A stretch of 64,000 nt of DNA, taken from the NCBI GenBank assembly GCA_002300355.1, contig NSGV01000001.1, positions 992,001-1,056,000 on the forward strand. Direction: 5' to 3'. This DNA comes from Streptomyces sp. TLI_235. Lineage in GTDB: Bacteria; Actinomycetota; Actinomycetes; Streptomycetales; Streptomycetaceae. The notes below the pieces were generated by a model, which was not told the DNA's origin, did not search any database, and saw nothing but the letters and a program-made list of their open reading frames with translations. The stretch's first letter is position 1. Every line of letters starts with the position of its first letter. Positions 10,732 through 19,780 of the stretch are shown here, in pieces. A program made the position numbers and the translations under genes.

Positions 10732-12882
10732 TTGTCCCGCCACCAGCGCCGCCGGCAGTCCCTGTGGAGGCCGCGCCGACTGGCCGCGCCGCCGCTGCGC
10801 TTCTTCATGCCGCTGTCCCTGCTGGCGTGCCTGCTCTTGCTCATCGTCCTGCGCGGCCTGGCCACCAACGAGGTGTTCCACGACGCCCGGATCGCCGACT
10901 CGGTCGACAAGACGACCGTGCCGAAGGATCTGCTCAAGGGCGGCCCGATCATCGACGCGCGCGGCAGCAGGAACGACCACCCGGTGAGCTACAGCATCCC
11001 GGACCGCACCGTGGTCCTGAGCTTCGACGACGGCCCCTCGGAGGAGTGGACCCCGAAGATCCTGGAGATCCTCGCGGCCCGCAACGTCCGCGCGGACTTC
11101 TTCGTGACCGGCGCCATGACCGCCCGCAACCCGGACCTGATCAGGAAGATCGTGGCGGGCGGCCACGAGATCGGCCTGCACAGCTTCACCCACCCCGACC
11201 TGGCGTTCCAGTCGCACGCCCGGATCAACTGGGAGATGGCCCAGACCCAGCTGGCGCTGGCCGGCGTCGCGGGGGTGCACAGCGCGCTGTTCCGCCCGCC
11301 GTACTCGTCCAACGCGGCCGCGCTGGACGACTGGAGTTATCCGGTGATCCAGTACCTGGGTGCCCGCGGCTACGTCACCGCCTTCATCGACCACGACACC
11401 GACGACTGGAAGCGTCCGGGTGTGGACGCGATCGTCAAGGAGGCGTTGCCGGCCAAGCCCGGCGCGGGCGAGCTGATCCTGCTGCACGACGCCGGTGGCG
11501 ACCGCTCCCAGACCGTCGAGGCGCTCGGCGTGCTCATCGACAAGCTGCAGGCCGACGGCTACCGCTTCGCCACCATCACCGAGGCACTCGGCGCCTCCAG
11601 CGCCACCACGCCGGTGCACGGCTTCCAGCTGTGGGCGGGCAGGGGCTACATCTGGGCCACCCAGCTGGGCCTGCACACCCTGCCGGTGCTGATCGCGCTG
11701 CTGGCCGTGGTCGGCTTCCTGAACTTCGGCCGGTTCGCGCTGATGCTGGTCCTCGCTCCGATCCACGCCCGCCGCGCCAGGCGGCAGAACGCCTGGGGCG
11801 AGCCCGTCACCGAGCCGGTCACCGTGCTCGTCCCGGCCTACAACGAGCGCGAGTGCATCGCCAACACCCTCAACTCGCTGGCCGCCAGCGACTACCCGAT
11901 CGAGGTCATCGTCATCGACGACGGCTCCTCGGACGACACCGCGGACATCGTCGAGGAGATGAACCTGCCGTTCGTCCGGCTGATCCGCAAGGTCAACGGC
12001 GGCAAGTCCAGCGCGCTCAACGTCGGCATCGCGGCCGCCTCGCACGACATCGTCGTGATGATGGACGGCGACACCGTCTTCGAGCCGTCCACCGTGCGCG
12101 AGCTGGTCCAGCCCTTCGGCGACCCGGGGATCGGCGCGGTCTCGGGGAACGCCAAGGTCGGCAACCGCGACACCCTGATCGGCGCCTGGCAGCACATCGA
12201 GTACGTCCTCGGCCACAACCTGGACCGCCGGATGTACGACATGCTCGGCATCATCCCGACCATCCCCGGCGCGGTCGGCGCCTTCCGCAAGGAGGCCCTG
12301 CAGGCGGTCGGGGGGATGAGCGACGACACCCTCGCCGAGGACACCGACGTCACCATGGCGGTGCTCTGCGAAGGCTGGCGGATCGTCTACGCCGAGCGCG
12401 CCCGCGCCTGGACCGAGGCCCCCGCCAGCCTCCAGCAGCTCTGGTCCCAGCGGTACCGCTGGAGCTACGGCTCGATGCAGGCGATGTGGAAGCACCGCCG
12501 CGCCGTCACCGCCAGCGGGCCGGCCGGGCGCTTCGGCCGCCTCGGGCTGCCGATCGTCGTGATGTTCGGCGTGGTCGCCCCGCTGCTGGCGCCGCTGGTC
12601 GACGTCTTCCTGCTGTACGGCGTGCTGTTCGCGGATGCCAGGCTGACCCTCATCAGCTTCGGCGGCTTCCTGCTGATCCAGGCCGTGCTGTCCTTGTACG
12701 CCTTCCGGCTCGACCGCGAGAAGCCCTGGCACCTGATCAGCCTGCCGACCCAGCAACTGGTCTACCGACAGCTGATGTACATCGTGCTGTTGCAGTCCGC
12801 GATCACCGCGATGACCGGTGGCCGACTGCGCTGGCAGAAGCTCCGGCGCACCGGCGAGGTCGCCGCACCGGTGGAGGCGTGA
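10732..12882 (+). CDS. Fused NodB polysaccharide deacetylase and family 2 glycosyltransferase
   Basis: A TTG at 10732 with AGGAG upstream gives 716 residues. One N-terminal membrane segment (about 20-43) is followed by a NodB domain: SFDDGP with Asp99-Asp100, and His150/His154 in HSFTHP as metal ligands. After a membrane segment (about 310-340) comes a processive GT2 domain with VPAYNE, IDDGSSDD, the DGD metal motif, AEDTD and QRYRW, then three or four C-terminal membrane helices. The layout suggests polymerisation of an N-acetylglucosamine-like glycan through the membrane and its deacetylation outside, as PgaB/PgaC do separately. The actual polymer is unknown. Confidence 0.9.
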   Translation: MSRHQRRRQSLWRPRRLAAPPLRFFMPLSLLACLLLLIVLRGLATNEVFHDARIADSVDKTTVPKDLLKGGPIIDARGSRNDHPVSYSIPDRTVVLSFDDGPSEEWTPKILEILAARNVRADFFVTGAMTARNPDLIRKIVAGGHEIGLHSFTHPDLAFQSHARINWEMAQTQLALAGVAGVHSALFRPPYSSNAAALDDWSYPVIQYLGARGYVTAFIDHDTDDWKRPGVDAIVKEALPAKPGAGELILLHDAGGDRSQTVEALGVLIDKLQADGYRFATITEALGASSATTPVHGFQLWAGRGYIWATQLGLHTLPVLIALLAVVGFLNFGRFALMLVLAPIHARRARRQNAWGEPVTEPVTVLVPAYNERECIANTLNSLAASDYPIEVIVIDDGSSDDTADIVEEMNLPFVRLIRKVNGGKSSALNVGIAAASHDIVVMMDGDTVFEPSTVRELVQPFGDPGIGAVSGNAKVGNRDTLIGAWQHIEYVLGHNLDRRMYDMLGIIPTIPGAVGAFRKEALQAVGGMSDDTLAEDTDVTMAVLCEGWRIVYAERARAWTEAPASLQQLWSQRYRWSYGSMQAMWKHRRAVTASGPAGRFGRLGLPIVVMFGVVAPLLAPLVDVFLLYGVLFADARLTLISFGGFLLIQAVLSLYAFRLDREKPWHLISLPTQQLVYRQLMYIVLLQSAITAMTGGRLRWQKLRRTGEVAAPVEA

Positions 12883-12923
12883 CCGAGAGTACTTCCTTCG
12901 GGTGGTTGCGGCACTCCTGACGG

Positions 12924-12939
12924 CTCCCACCTGCGGGAG
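12924..12939. terminator. Small hairpin between convergent genes
   Basis: CTCCC-acctgc-GGGAG forms a 5-bp stem midway between the convergent stops at 12882 and 12958. It shares 13 bases (CTCCCACCTGCGG) with the hairpin at 8906. Its strength as a terminator is doubtful. Confidence 0.35.
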
Positions 12940-12957
12940 ACGGTGTCGGCAATCGGT

Positions 12958-14580
12958 TCAGGAGACGGTGCCCGCCATCCCGCCCCCGCCGGCGGCGACG
13001 CCGCCGTGCGGCTTGGACCGGGAGAAGGGCGACGTGTCCGCCTCGCACACGGTTCCGGGCGGCGGGAGGGTGCCGTCGACGAGGTACCGGCTCTCGTGCG
13101 CCTGGATGCAGCTGGTGGGGTTGAACAGCGCGGTGTGCCCGTACCCGTTGTTGGTGAGCAGGCGGGCGTTGGCCAGCTCCTTGGCCATGGCCTGCGCGTT
13201 CGTGTAGGGAGTGGAGGGGTCGTACACGGTGCCGACCACCAGGACGGTGTTCGCCGTGGGATTGTTCCACGGGCCGCTGTACCGGTCGGCGGCCTGGGCC
13301 GGCCAGGTGGAACACGGCTCCGCGGCCCAGGTCCAGAAGCGTCCGGCGTCGCCCGCACGGGCGGCGGCGGCCTCCTCCAGTTCGTGGTAGACGGCGGGGT
13401 CACGCGGATTGGGGCTGTCGCCGCAGAGCACGGCGCCCCCTTGTTCGTCACCCGTGTACGAAGTCGGATTCGGGACCCGCGGCGGGGGCGGCGGGGTGGA
13501 CGGCTCCGGGGCGCGGCCGTCCCACAGCTCCTGGAGCCGGCCGGCGAGGTCGGCCCAGCCGGGGTTGGCGATGTAGAGGCTGTTCACCGCGTCGCCAACC
13601 GTGGCGGCATAGGTCCACGCGCCCACCGGCTGCTTCCGGAGTCGCTGCATCAGCTGGTCGAACTTGGCCCGGGTCGCCTCCGGGCCGCCGGCGGAGAAGG
13701 CGCAGTGCGCAGCGGTGGTGGACCCGCACAGGGTGAGGAACTTGTCCAGGGTCGCCGCGGCCGTCACGTCCGAACCCATCCGCAGGAAAATCGGCAGCCG
13801 GGCGTCGTCCGAGCCGTGGTTCGTCCAGGCCTGCGGGTCGATGTTGCTGTCCAGGACCATGGCGCGAACCTTGTCGGGGTAGAGGTTCGCGTAGGTCGCC
13901 CCGAGGATCGTGCCGTAGGAGACCCCGAGGTAGTTGAGCTGCGGCTCGCCCACCGCCTGGCGGAGCCGGTCGAGGTCGTGAGCGGTGTCGGCGGTCGACA
14001 CGTGGCGCAGGAGCTCGGGGTCACGCCGCTCGCAGCCCTCGCCCAGCTCCTTGAACGCGGTCCAGCCCGCCCGCTCCTGCTCGCCCACCGGGAACCCTGC
14101 CGGTTTGGTCGCTGCCCAGGCGGCGGCCTCCTCAGGGCCGCCGAAGCAGTCGACCGCAGTGCTGTTGCCGACTCCGCGGGGGTCCCAGCTGACGATGTCG
14201 AACCGTTCCCGCACCTCCTGCGGGAGGTCCTCGTAGTTCTGGGGCACCTGCACCGTCCCGGGGCCGCCGGGACCGCCGGGGTTCACGAACAGGGTGCCGA
14301 TGCGCCGCCCGGGGTCGGTCGCCACCCGCCGGACGACCGCCAGGTCGATGGTGCGACCACCGGGGTTGCCGTAGTCCAGCGGTACCTCGGCGGTGGCGCA
14401 GTCGAACGGGCTGTCGACTATGCAGGGACTCCAGTCGAGCTGGGGGAGGGGAACCGACGGTGACGGCATACCGTCGGCCCCGGCGAGCTCCGGCACCGTC
14501 ACCGCCGTCGAGCAGATCACCGCTGCGGCGAGAGCCGCCGCACGGCGCCGGCGGCCCACTGCGAATCCGCGTATCGACAT
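12958..14580 (-). CDS. Secreted alpha/beta-hydrolase, tripeptidyl aminopeptidase-like (TAP/SlpD family)
   Basis: The 540-residue protein has a signal peptide (RRRRAAALAAAVICS and onward, to about 35). The oxyanion-hole stretch NPGGPGGPG, the nucleophile elbow GVSYG, a late Asp in GTVYDPSTP and a His in GYGHTALF give the triad in the order of the S33 family, and the last 100 residues are the TAP-like C-terminal domain. These enzymes release tripeptides or single residues from the N-termini of peptides outside the cell. GAGGAA lies upstream of the ATG. It is a single gene, convergent to the deacetylase/glycosyltransferase. Confidence 0.88.
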   Translation of the reverse strand: MSIRGFAVGRRRRAAALAAAVICSTAVTVPELAGADGMPSPSVPLPQLDWSPCIVDSPFDCATAEVPLDYGNPGGRTIDLAVVRRVATDPGRRIGTLFVNPGGPGGPGTVQVPQNYEDLPQEVRERFDIVSWDPRGVGNSTAVDCFGGPEEAAAWAATKPAGFPVGEQERAGWTAFKELGEGCERRDPELLRHVSTADTAHDLDRLRQAVGEPQLNYLGVSYGTILGATYANLYPDKVRAMVLDSNIDPQAWTNHGSDDARLPIFLRMGSDVTAAATLDKFLTLCGSTTAAHCAFSAGGPEATRAKFDQLMQRLRKQPVGAWTYAATVGDAVNSLYIANPGWADLAGRLQELWDGRAPEPSTPPPPPRVPNPTSYTGDEQGGAVLCGDSPNPRDPAVYHELEEAAAARAGDAGRFWTWAAEPCSTWPAQAADRYSGPWNNPTANTVLVVGTVYDPSTPYTNAQAMAKELANARLLTNNGYGHTALFNPTSCIQAHESRYLVDGTLPPPGTVCEADTSPFSRSKPHGGVAAGGGGMAGTVS

Positions 14581-14745
14581 GCTCCGTCTTCCTCTTCACC
14601 GTTGAAGGTCCGGTGCAGCCGATTCCGTGCGCACCGATACGTCCGTGTGCACAACGACACGGTGTCCCGGCGACGGGCGCGAGCCGATCGAGGCCGAACG
14701 AGGCCGCGACAGGCTGTGACGACCCTCGTGTCCCTCGGAGAGGCG

Positions 14746-14958
14746 TCAGACCTCGGAGCGCCGCAGCAGGCAGCTGTCCACGATCCAGCCCTTCCGCGCC
14801 CGCGCCTCCTCCCCCAGCGGCCCGGCGGCCATGATCTCGTCGGGCGTGCAGAGGTACGCGCCGTAGAAGATCTCAGCAGCCGGTAGCGCACATCGCTGAC
14901 GGTCGATCACCAGTGATCGCTGGTCGGCGAGGCAGGCCGGCGCAGGGTTGCCGGTCAC
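14746..14958 (-). pseudogene. Small hypothetical gene or C-terminal remnant
   Basis: Seventy codons end in TGA at 14746. The last 45 (FYGAYLCTPDEIMAAGPLGE and on to LLRRSEV) look like real protein, while the first 25 do not. No ribosome site precedes the ATG. It is probably the tail of a lost gene. The rest of 14581-15100 holds only the divergent upstream regions of the neighbours; no repeat or strong promoter was seen. The family is not recognised. Confidence 0.35.
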
Positions 14959-15100
14959 ATCGGGGACGTGCCACTCCTCGTACTACTGGCGCACACTGAT
15001 CTGAGCCGGCGGCGGCCGCTGTACACCCCCTGCTGCCCGCCGGGTCGGACAATCCGAAAATCCGTCCACCGCCGGGCGGGCTGCCGTAACTTGGCCGCCC

Positions 15101-15601
15101 GTGACTGCAACCGTCCCGAGCCGAAGACTGCTGCCCGCAGCCGGCCTCCTCGCCCTCGCCCTGTTCGGTACCGCATGCGACCCGGCGGACACCACCACCG
15201 GCACCGCCGCTCCCCCGCCCGCCGCGGTCTCGGCGGCGCCGACCGCGCCGGCCTCCTCCGAGGCCCCGTCGCCCGCCGGATCCCCGGCCGCGTCCCCGAG
15301 CGAGTCGCCGACACCGAGCCTCGCGCCGAGCACCGCCCCGCCCACCGCCGCGGCACCCGCGCCCGCGCGCACCGCCGCGCCCGCCCCGGTCCGGACGACC
15401 GCCGCCCCCAGGCCCGCGCCCACCACCGCGGCCGCGCACCCCTGCGCGCACCACACCACCGGCGCCTGCGGCTGGGACCTCGGCGTGAGCCCGGCGTCGA
15501 GCGGCGAGACGGCCGAGTGCAACGACGGGACGGCATCCTTCTCCGCGACCTTCTCCGGCACCTGCTCGCACCACGGCGGCGTCCGCTACTGGTTCAAGTG
15601 A
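15101..15601 (+). CDS. DUF3761 lipoprotein with long Ala/Pro/Ser/Thr linker
   Basis: The protein has 166 residues from GTG. A lipobox (ALFGTAC) puts the lipidated Cys near residue 26. An 85-residue Ala/Pro/Ser/Thr linker follows, which probably spans the cell wall. The C-terminal 50 residues (CAHHTTGACG, ECNDGTASFS, GTCSHHGGV) have the four-Cys pattern of DUF3761, a small secreted domain of unknown function seen in other actinobacterial envelope proteins. The linker is low complexity and may be glycosylated (inference). It is convergent to the nucleotidyltransferase gene, with 14 bp between stops. Confidence 0.75.
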   Translation: MTATVPSRRLLPAAGLLALALFGTACDPADTTTGTAAPPPAAVSAAPTAPASSEAPSPAGSPAASPSESPTPSLAPSTAPPTAAAPAPARTAAPAPVRTTAAPRPAPTTAAAHPCAHHTTGACGWDLGVSPASSGETAECNDGTASFSATFSGTCSHHGGVRYWFK

Positions 15602-15615
15602 CCCGCGCGGCCGGC

Positions 15616-16446
15616 TCAGCCGCCGGCGACCACCTCGGCGGTCAGCGCCGAGGCCTCCGCCAGGGCGGCGGCGGCCCCGGCCCGGAACAGCCCGTGCGCC
15701 CGCTCGGCGAAGCGCTCTGGCGCCCCGGGCAGCCGCCCGGCCGCGTCCACCGCGCCCTTCTCGTTGACCAGCCACCGCCCGGCCCGGCCGTGCAGGGCGT
15801 GTGCCAGCAGCCCGACCACCCGGAACAGGCAGCCGTGCAGGTAGGCGATGTCGTGCGGGGCTTTGGCGGCGTTGGCCAGGGTGAACGGCGCCTCCCAGCG
15901 GGCCGCCGCCACCAGCGCCGCGCCGAGCGCCGGCGGGTACGGGGCGAGTTCGGCCCGGAGCCGGGTCAGCTCGCCGGTCGGGTCGGCCAGCACCCGGCCC
16001 AGTGCCAGCTCGCCCGGGTAGGCGCGGGAGGCGAAGCCGAGCGGGTGCCCGGGCTGGACACCGGTCTCGTAGCGGCCGGCCCTGGCCTCGGCCGCGTGGT
16101 GGCGCACCCGGTCGATGTCCCGGTAGATCCAGTCGACCCGGGCGCCGCCGATCAGCAGCCAGGCGCCGCCGTCCACCCACGGCCCCCAGCCGCCGGGCTC
16201 GGTGACCTCCACCGGGCCGTCGGCCGTCCACGCGGCCAACTCCCGCAGTGCGCCGGTGTCCGGCGCGCCGCGGTAGTAGAGGCCGAGGTCGGTGTCGGAG
16301 TCGGGGCGGTGCGTGCCGCGGGCCCGGCTGCCGCCCAGGCAGACGCCCACGATCCCGTCCACGGCGGCCAGTTGGGCCGCGAGTTCGCGGATCGGCGGCT
16401 CGGCGGGCAGGTCGCCGTTCGGGTCCACCCGCCGATGGTCCACCAC
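15616..16446 (-). CDS. Nucleotidyltransferase-domain protein
   Basis: The 276-residue protein has the polymerase-beta superfamily core near its N-terminus: GGSRARGTHRPDSDTDLGLY supplies GS and DxD, which bind nucleotide and metal. A third Asp in ARVDWIYRD completes the catalytic set. The remainder is helical, like aminoglycoside or MNT-type nucleotidyltransferases. The substrate is unknown. The start is ambiguous: GTG codons at 16446, 16443 and 16428 are all possible and none has a strong ribosome site. Its start lies 8 bp after the GNAT stop, so the two are probably cotranscribed. Confidence 0.75.
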   Translation of the reverse strand: MVDHRRVDPNGDLPAEPPIRELAAQLAAVDGIVGVCLGGSRARGTHRPDSDTDLGLYYRGAPDTGALRELAAWTADGPVEVTEPGGWGPWVDGGAWLLIGGARVDWIYRDIDRVRHHAAEARAGRYETGVQPGHPLGFASRAYPGELALGRVLADPTGELTRLRAELAPYPPALGAALVAAARWEAPFTLANAAKAPHDIAYLHGCLFRVVGLLAHALHGRAGRWLVNEKGAVDAAGRLPGAPERFAERAHGLFRAGAAAALAEASALTAEVVAGG

Positions 16447-16453
16447 CTCGCGG

Positions 16454-16957
16454 TCAGCCGTCGAGCGGCTTTCCCATGCAGACGCTCTGCTCGGAGTGCT
16501 TGTAGTAGCCGAACTTGGTGATCGGCAGGTAGCCCTCCGAGGCGTACAGTGCGATCGCCTCGGGCTGCTCGGTGCCGGTCTCCAGGACGAGTCGGGTGCG
16601 GCCGGCCTCGCGCGCGGTCGCCTCGAGGTGGCGCAGCAGGGCGCGGGCGAGGCCTCGGCCGCGGGCCCGCTCGACCACGTACATCCGCTTGAGTTCGGCG
16701 TCGCCGTCGCGGAGCCCGTCGGCGTCGGACTCCTTGGCGCGCCAGCCGCCGCAGGCGACCGGGTCGCCGTCGAGGTAGCCGACCACGAACAGGCCGTAGG
16801 GCGCGTCGAAGTGGTCCTCGTGCATCGCCGTCTGGTCGATGTCCCCGTAGCGGCGGACGTACTCCTGCTGCACCTCCGCGGCGAGTTTGGCCGCGTCCGG
16901 GTGTCCGTAGCCGGTGGTGCGCAGCTCCATGTCCGAGGTCTTCGAGGTGTTCGCCAT
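16454..16957 (-). CDS. GNAT family N-acetyltransferase
   Basis: The protein has 167 residues from ATG 16957; a GTG two codons earlier is an alternative. The acetyl-CoA loop is RARGRGLARALLRHLE, followed by the late strand LVLETGTEQPEAIALYASEG and the closing FGYYKHSEQSVCMGKPL, all typical of GNAT enzymes. The N-terminal part (YVRRYGDID, FVVGYLDGDPVACGG) fits the acceptor-binding half. The acceptor may be a small amine or a protein N-terminus and cannot be told from sequence. It is first in a short minus-strand pair with the nucleotidyltransferase. Confidence 0.85.
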   Translation of the reverse strand: MANTSKTSDMELRTTGYGHPDAAKLAAEVQQEYVRRYGDIDQTAMHEDHFDAPYGLFVVGYLDGDPVACGGWRAKESDADGLRDGDAELKRMYVVERARGRGLARALLRHLEATAREAGRTRLVLETGTEQPEAIALYASEGYLPITKFGYYKHSEQSVCMGKPLDG

Positions 16958-16981
16958 GGTCACCCAGCCTACGGGGGGCGA

Positions 16982-17386
16982 TCAGCGGCTCTCGAACCGG
17001 GCGACCAGTGCGTCCTTGCCGAACATCCGGGCGGTGTCCAGGGCGGAGGGCGTGCCGGCGGTCGGGTCGGCGCCGCCGTCCAGCAGGGCGGTGACCACCT
17101 CGTCGTGCCCCTTGAACACGGCGCCGGCGAGCGGGGTCTGGCCGCGGTCGTTGGCCCGGTCGGCCTCGGCGCCGTGCTTCAGCAGGGCCTGCACCGCGGC
17201 GGCGTGCCCGTGGTAGGCGGCGAGCATCAGCAGGCTGTCGCCGCGTTCGTTGGTGAGCTCGGCGGGGGCGCCGGCCTCCAGGTAGGCGGCGAGCAGGTCG
17301 GCGTCGCCGGCGCGGGCGGCGTCGAAGAGCTTGCCGGCCAGCGCCACGACCTCGGCGTCGGGGGTCTGCGGGGTGTCGTCGGTCAT
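16982..17386 (-). CDS. Ankyrin-repeat protein
   Basis: The protein has 134 residues from ATG 17386, with AGGAAGG eight bases upstream. About four ankyrin units are visible: LFDAARAGDADLLAAYLEAG, GDSLLMLAAYHGHAAAVQAL, GQTPLAGAVFKGHDEVVTAL, and a shortened last unit. There is no signal peptide or membrane segment, so it acts in the cytoplasm, probably as a protein-binding scaffold. The partner is unknown. It lies just upstream of the GNAT gene on the same strand, 24 bp apart, and may share its transcript. Confidence 0.85.
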   Translation of the reverse strand: MTDDTPQTPDAEVVALAGKLFDAARAGDADLLAAYLEAGAPAELTNERGDSLLMLAAYHGHAAAVQALLKHGAEADRANDRGQTPLAGAVFKGHDEVVTALLDGGADPTAGTPSALDTARMFGKDALVARFESR

Positions 17387-17656
17387 GAGCGGCCCTTCCT
17401 GCTGCGCTGCCGGGCGCACCTCGGGTGCGCGAATAACGGTACGCACCGTAGCGGACCGGGGCCGCGGCCCGTCCCGGCCCCGGGGTCACGCATCCGTTCG
17501 AGCGAATTTCCCGGTTCCGCCGCGGGCGATCACCGCGTGGGGGGACGCCTTGGAGCGCACGGCCGGGGCTCGGTACGCATACCTCCGATGCACCGGACGG
17601 GAGCAGATCCACCCGTTTGCCACATTCCATCATCTATTACTTTTTGTCACGCTTAA

Positions 17657-17661
17657 GACAC
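17657..17661 (+). promoter_or_regulatory. GACAC motif in the smeA upstream region (possible WhiA site)
   Basis: The 318-bp gap 17387-17704 ends in an unusually AT-rich stretch (about 17600-17670). GACAC at 17657 lies 44 bp before smeA. GACAC is the core reported for WhiA binding at sporulation genes, and the smeA-sffA operon is developmentally controlled in Streptomyces. Five bases alone are weak evidence. Nothing else was found in the gap. Confidence 0.35.
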
Positions 17662-17704
17662 TTTCGGTAACGCTGTCCCCACCCCCTCACGAGGAGCTGA
17701 CCAC

Positions 17705-17899
17705 GTGATCCTCTCCATTTCCGGCATCGTCCTCTTCGGCACCATCGCCTTCCTCTTCTTCCGCCGGGACGGGCTCAAGGTCTCGCACGCCCTGGTGTGC
17801 GCGCTGTTCGGCTTCTACGTCGCGGGCTCCTCGATCGCCCCGAGCATCACCGCCGGCGGCGCGACACTGGCCAGCCTCATCGGCGGCATCAAGTTCTGA
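17705..17899 (+). CDS. smeA: SmeA small sporulation membrane protein
   Basis: The 64-residue protein has two hydrophobic segments (about 2-18 and 26-46) around a short charged loop (FRRDGLKVSH). Length, sequence type and position directly before an FtsK-like gene match SmeA, which in Streptomyces goes to sporulation septa and recruits SffA there (established in S. coelicolor). GAGGAG lies nine bases before the GTG at 17705. The 91-bp gap to sffA fits one operon. The name rests on recognition of this gene pair. Confidence 0.8.
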   Translation: MILSISGIVLFGTIAFLFFRRDGLKVSHALVCALFGFYVAGSSIAPSITAGGATLASLIGGIKF

Positions 17900-17990
17900 C
17901 TTCCACGGTTCGGCCGCGGCCCGGGAGCGGACCCCACCGCCCCGGGCCCGACCTCTTCCCACCCCTGTCCCACCGCTCGGGGAGCCCGCC

Positions 17991-19583
17991 ATGTCCCTCA
18001 CCCGCCATCTCAGCCGCGGACGTGACCTCGCCCGCACCGCAGGCGACCACGCCGCCGACATGTTCGCGCCGCTCACGCTCATCGGCCGCGGGCTGCGCCA
18101 CCACCTCGAATGGACGAAGAGCCGCTGGGCCGCGACCCCGAAGGAGCGGCGCGGTCCCACGCTGTTCCTGACCGCCGCCCTGGCGCTCGGCGTCTTCCTG
18201 CTGCCGCACGGCCTGCTGTTCACCCTGGTCGCCCTGATGGCGAGCGCCGCCTGGACCGGCCGGCGCCCCAAGGCCGCACCGGACCCCGAGCCGGACGCCG
18301 GCGACCTCAAGCTCGCCGCGCTGTACGCCGCCCTCACGCCGTACCTCGCCGGGCCGGACGACATGAGCCCGCTCTACACCCTCGACGGGCAGTACAAGAA
18401 CGCCTTCAGCGGCTGGGAGTTCGACGCCGACGGCCGGCTCGCCGCCCTGGAGATCGCCTACCCGGCGTACTTCACCGACACCGAGCCGGCCGCCCGGGCC
18501 CGGATCGAGCAGGTCGTCCAGGGCAAGGCCGGCCGGGCCCGCGAGTACCGCTTCGACTGGGACGAGGAGTCGAACCGGCTACGGGTCACCGCGCTCGCCC
18601 CGCTGGCCACCGACATCTGCGCGCAGCGCTTCGTCACCGCGCCCGGCGAGATCGTGCTGGGCTTCACCGACGCGCTCGGCAGCAGCCGCACCATCCCGGT
18701 CAACCAGGCGGGCACGATCGCCCAGCAGCCGCCGGTCGTCTGGCGGGTCGGCCCGCGCACCGCCGAGCCGCACCTGCTGGTCCTGGGGTCCTCCGGGTCC
18801 GGCAGCACCACCCTGCTGCGCTCGGTCGCGCTGCAGGCGCTGCCGCACGGCGACCTGGTGGTGATCGACGGCGCCGGCACCGGCGAGCACGCCTGCCTGG
18901 TGAACCGGCCCGGCGTGCACACCGTGGAGACCAGCCTGCACGGCGCGGTCGCCGCGCTGGAGTGGGCGGCCAAGGAGACCGAGCGGCGGCTCGGGCTGCT
19001 GAACGCGGCCCGGCACAGCGGGGTCGCCGCCCCCGAGGAGGCCACCCGGCCGCTGTGGCTGCTGCTCGACCACCCCACCGAGCTCAGCGAGCTGGCCCAG
19101 GCCGAGGAGCGTCCCGACCCGCAGGACCTGCTGGAGATCCCGCTCCGGCACGGCCGGGCCGCCCGGGTCACCGTGGTGATCGCGGAGAACGTGGAGGCGA
19201 TGGACCGGCTCCGCCCGACCGTCCGGGCCGCCACCCGCACCAAGGTGCTGCTCGGCCCCGTCACCCCGGACCTCGGCCGGGCCGCACTCGGCGCCGCGCT
19301 CGACATCACCCCCGCCGCGCACACCCCGGCCGGCCGCGGCTACGCCCGGGTGGGCGGCGCCGCCCCCGTCCGGCTGCAGGTGCCGGCCACCGTGGACCCG
19401 CTGGACGAGGACGCCCCCGCCCAGCTCCGGGACGCGGTGATCGCCCTGCTGCCGCACCGCGACACCCGGACGGAGGCCCCGGCGCCGGCCGCGGCGACCG
19501 ACCGGGCGGAGGAGCTCGGCGTGGAGCTCGGCGTGGAGCTCGGGAAGGACGCCGGGACGGTCCGGCCGCGCCCGGTCTGGTGA
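17991..19583 (+). CDS. sffA: SffA, SpoIIIE/FtsK-like septal protein with degenerate P-loop
   Basis: The 530-residue protein has two adjacent membrane helices (about 58-85, between charged stretches) and a C-terminal FtsK-like domain (about 230-490). The P-loop reads GSSGSGSTT (266-274): the Lys that should precede the Ser/Thr is Ser272. The Walker B strand LWLLLDHPTE keeps the Asp but has His where Glu belongs. ATP hydrolysis is thus doubtful. The family acts at sporulation septa in chromosome segregation, targeted by SmeA. The final 20 residues contain a short repeat (ELGVELGVELG). GGGG at 17980 serves the ATG. Confidence 0.82.
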   Translation: MSLTRHLSRGRDLARTAGDHAADMFAPLTLIGRGLRHHLEWTKSRWAATPKERRGPTLFLTAALALGVFLLPHGLLFTLVALMASAAWTGRRPKAAPDPEPDAGDLKLAALYAALTPYLAGPDDMSPLYTLDGQYKNAFSGWEFDADGRLAALEIAYPAYFTDTEPAARARIEQVVQGKAGRAREYRFDWDEESNRLRVTALAPLATDICAQRFVTAPGEIVLGFTDALGSSRTIPVNQAGTIAQQPPVVWRVGPRTAEPHLLVLGSSGSGSTTLLRSVALQALPHGDLVVIDGAGTGEHACLVNRPGVHTVETSLHGAVAALEWAAKETERRLGLLNAARHSGVAAPEEATRPLWLLLDHPTELSELAQAEERPDPQDLLEIPLRHGRAARVTVVIAENVEAMDRLRPTVRAATRTKVLLGPVTPDLGRAALGAALDITPAAHTPAGRGYARVGGAAPVRLQVPATVDPLDEDAPAQLRDAVIALLPHRDTRTEAPAPAAATDRAEELGVELGVELGKDAGTVRPRPVW

Positions 19584-19780
19584 GCCGTCCGCGGGCCCGG
19601 CGGCGGCCGGTCCCGCGGACCGCCGGGCGTCCGTTCGTGGAGCCCCCGGTGGGTCGTCCGGGTGATCGCTGTGTGCGCCAGGAGTGGCACACAGGGTGAC
19701 ATCCCCGATCAGATGTGACAAATCGGGCGCTGATGGGTACAAACGTGGGCGGCACGACAGGCGACGCATGTCCCCGGACG

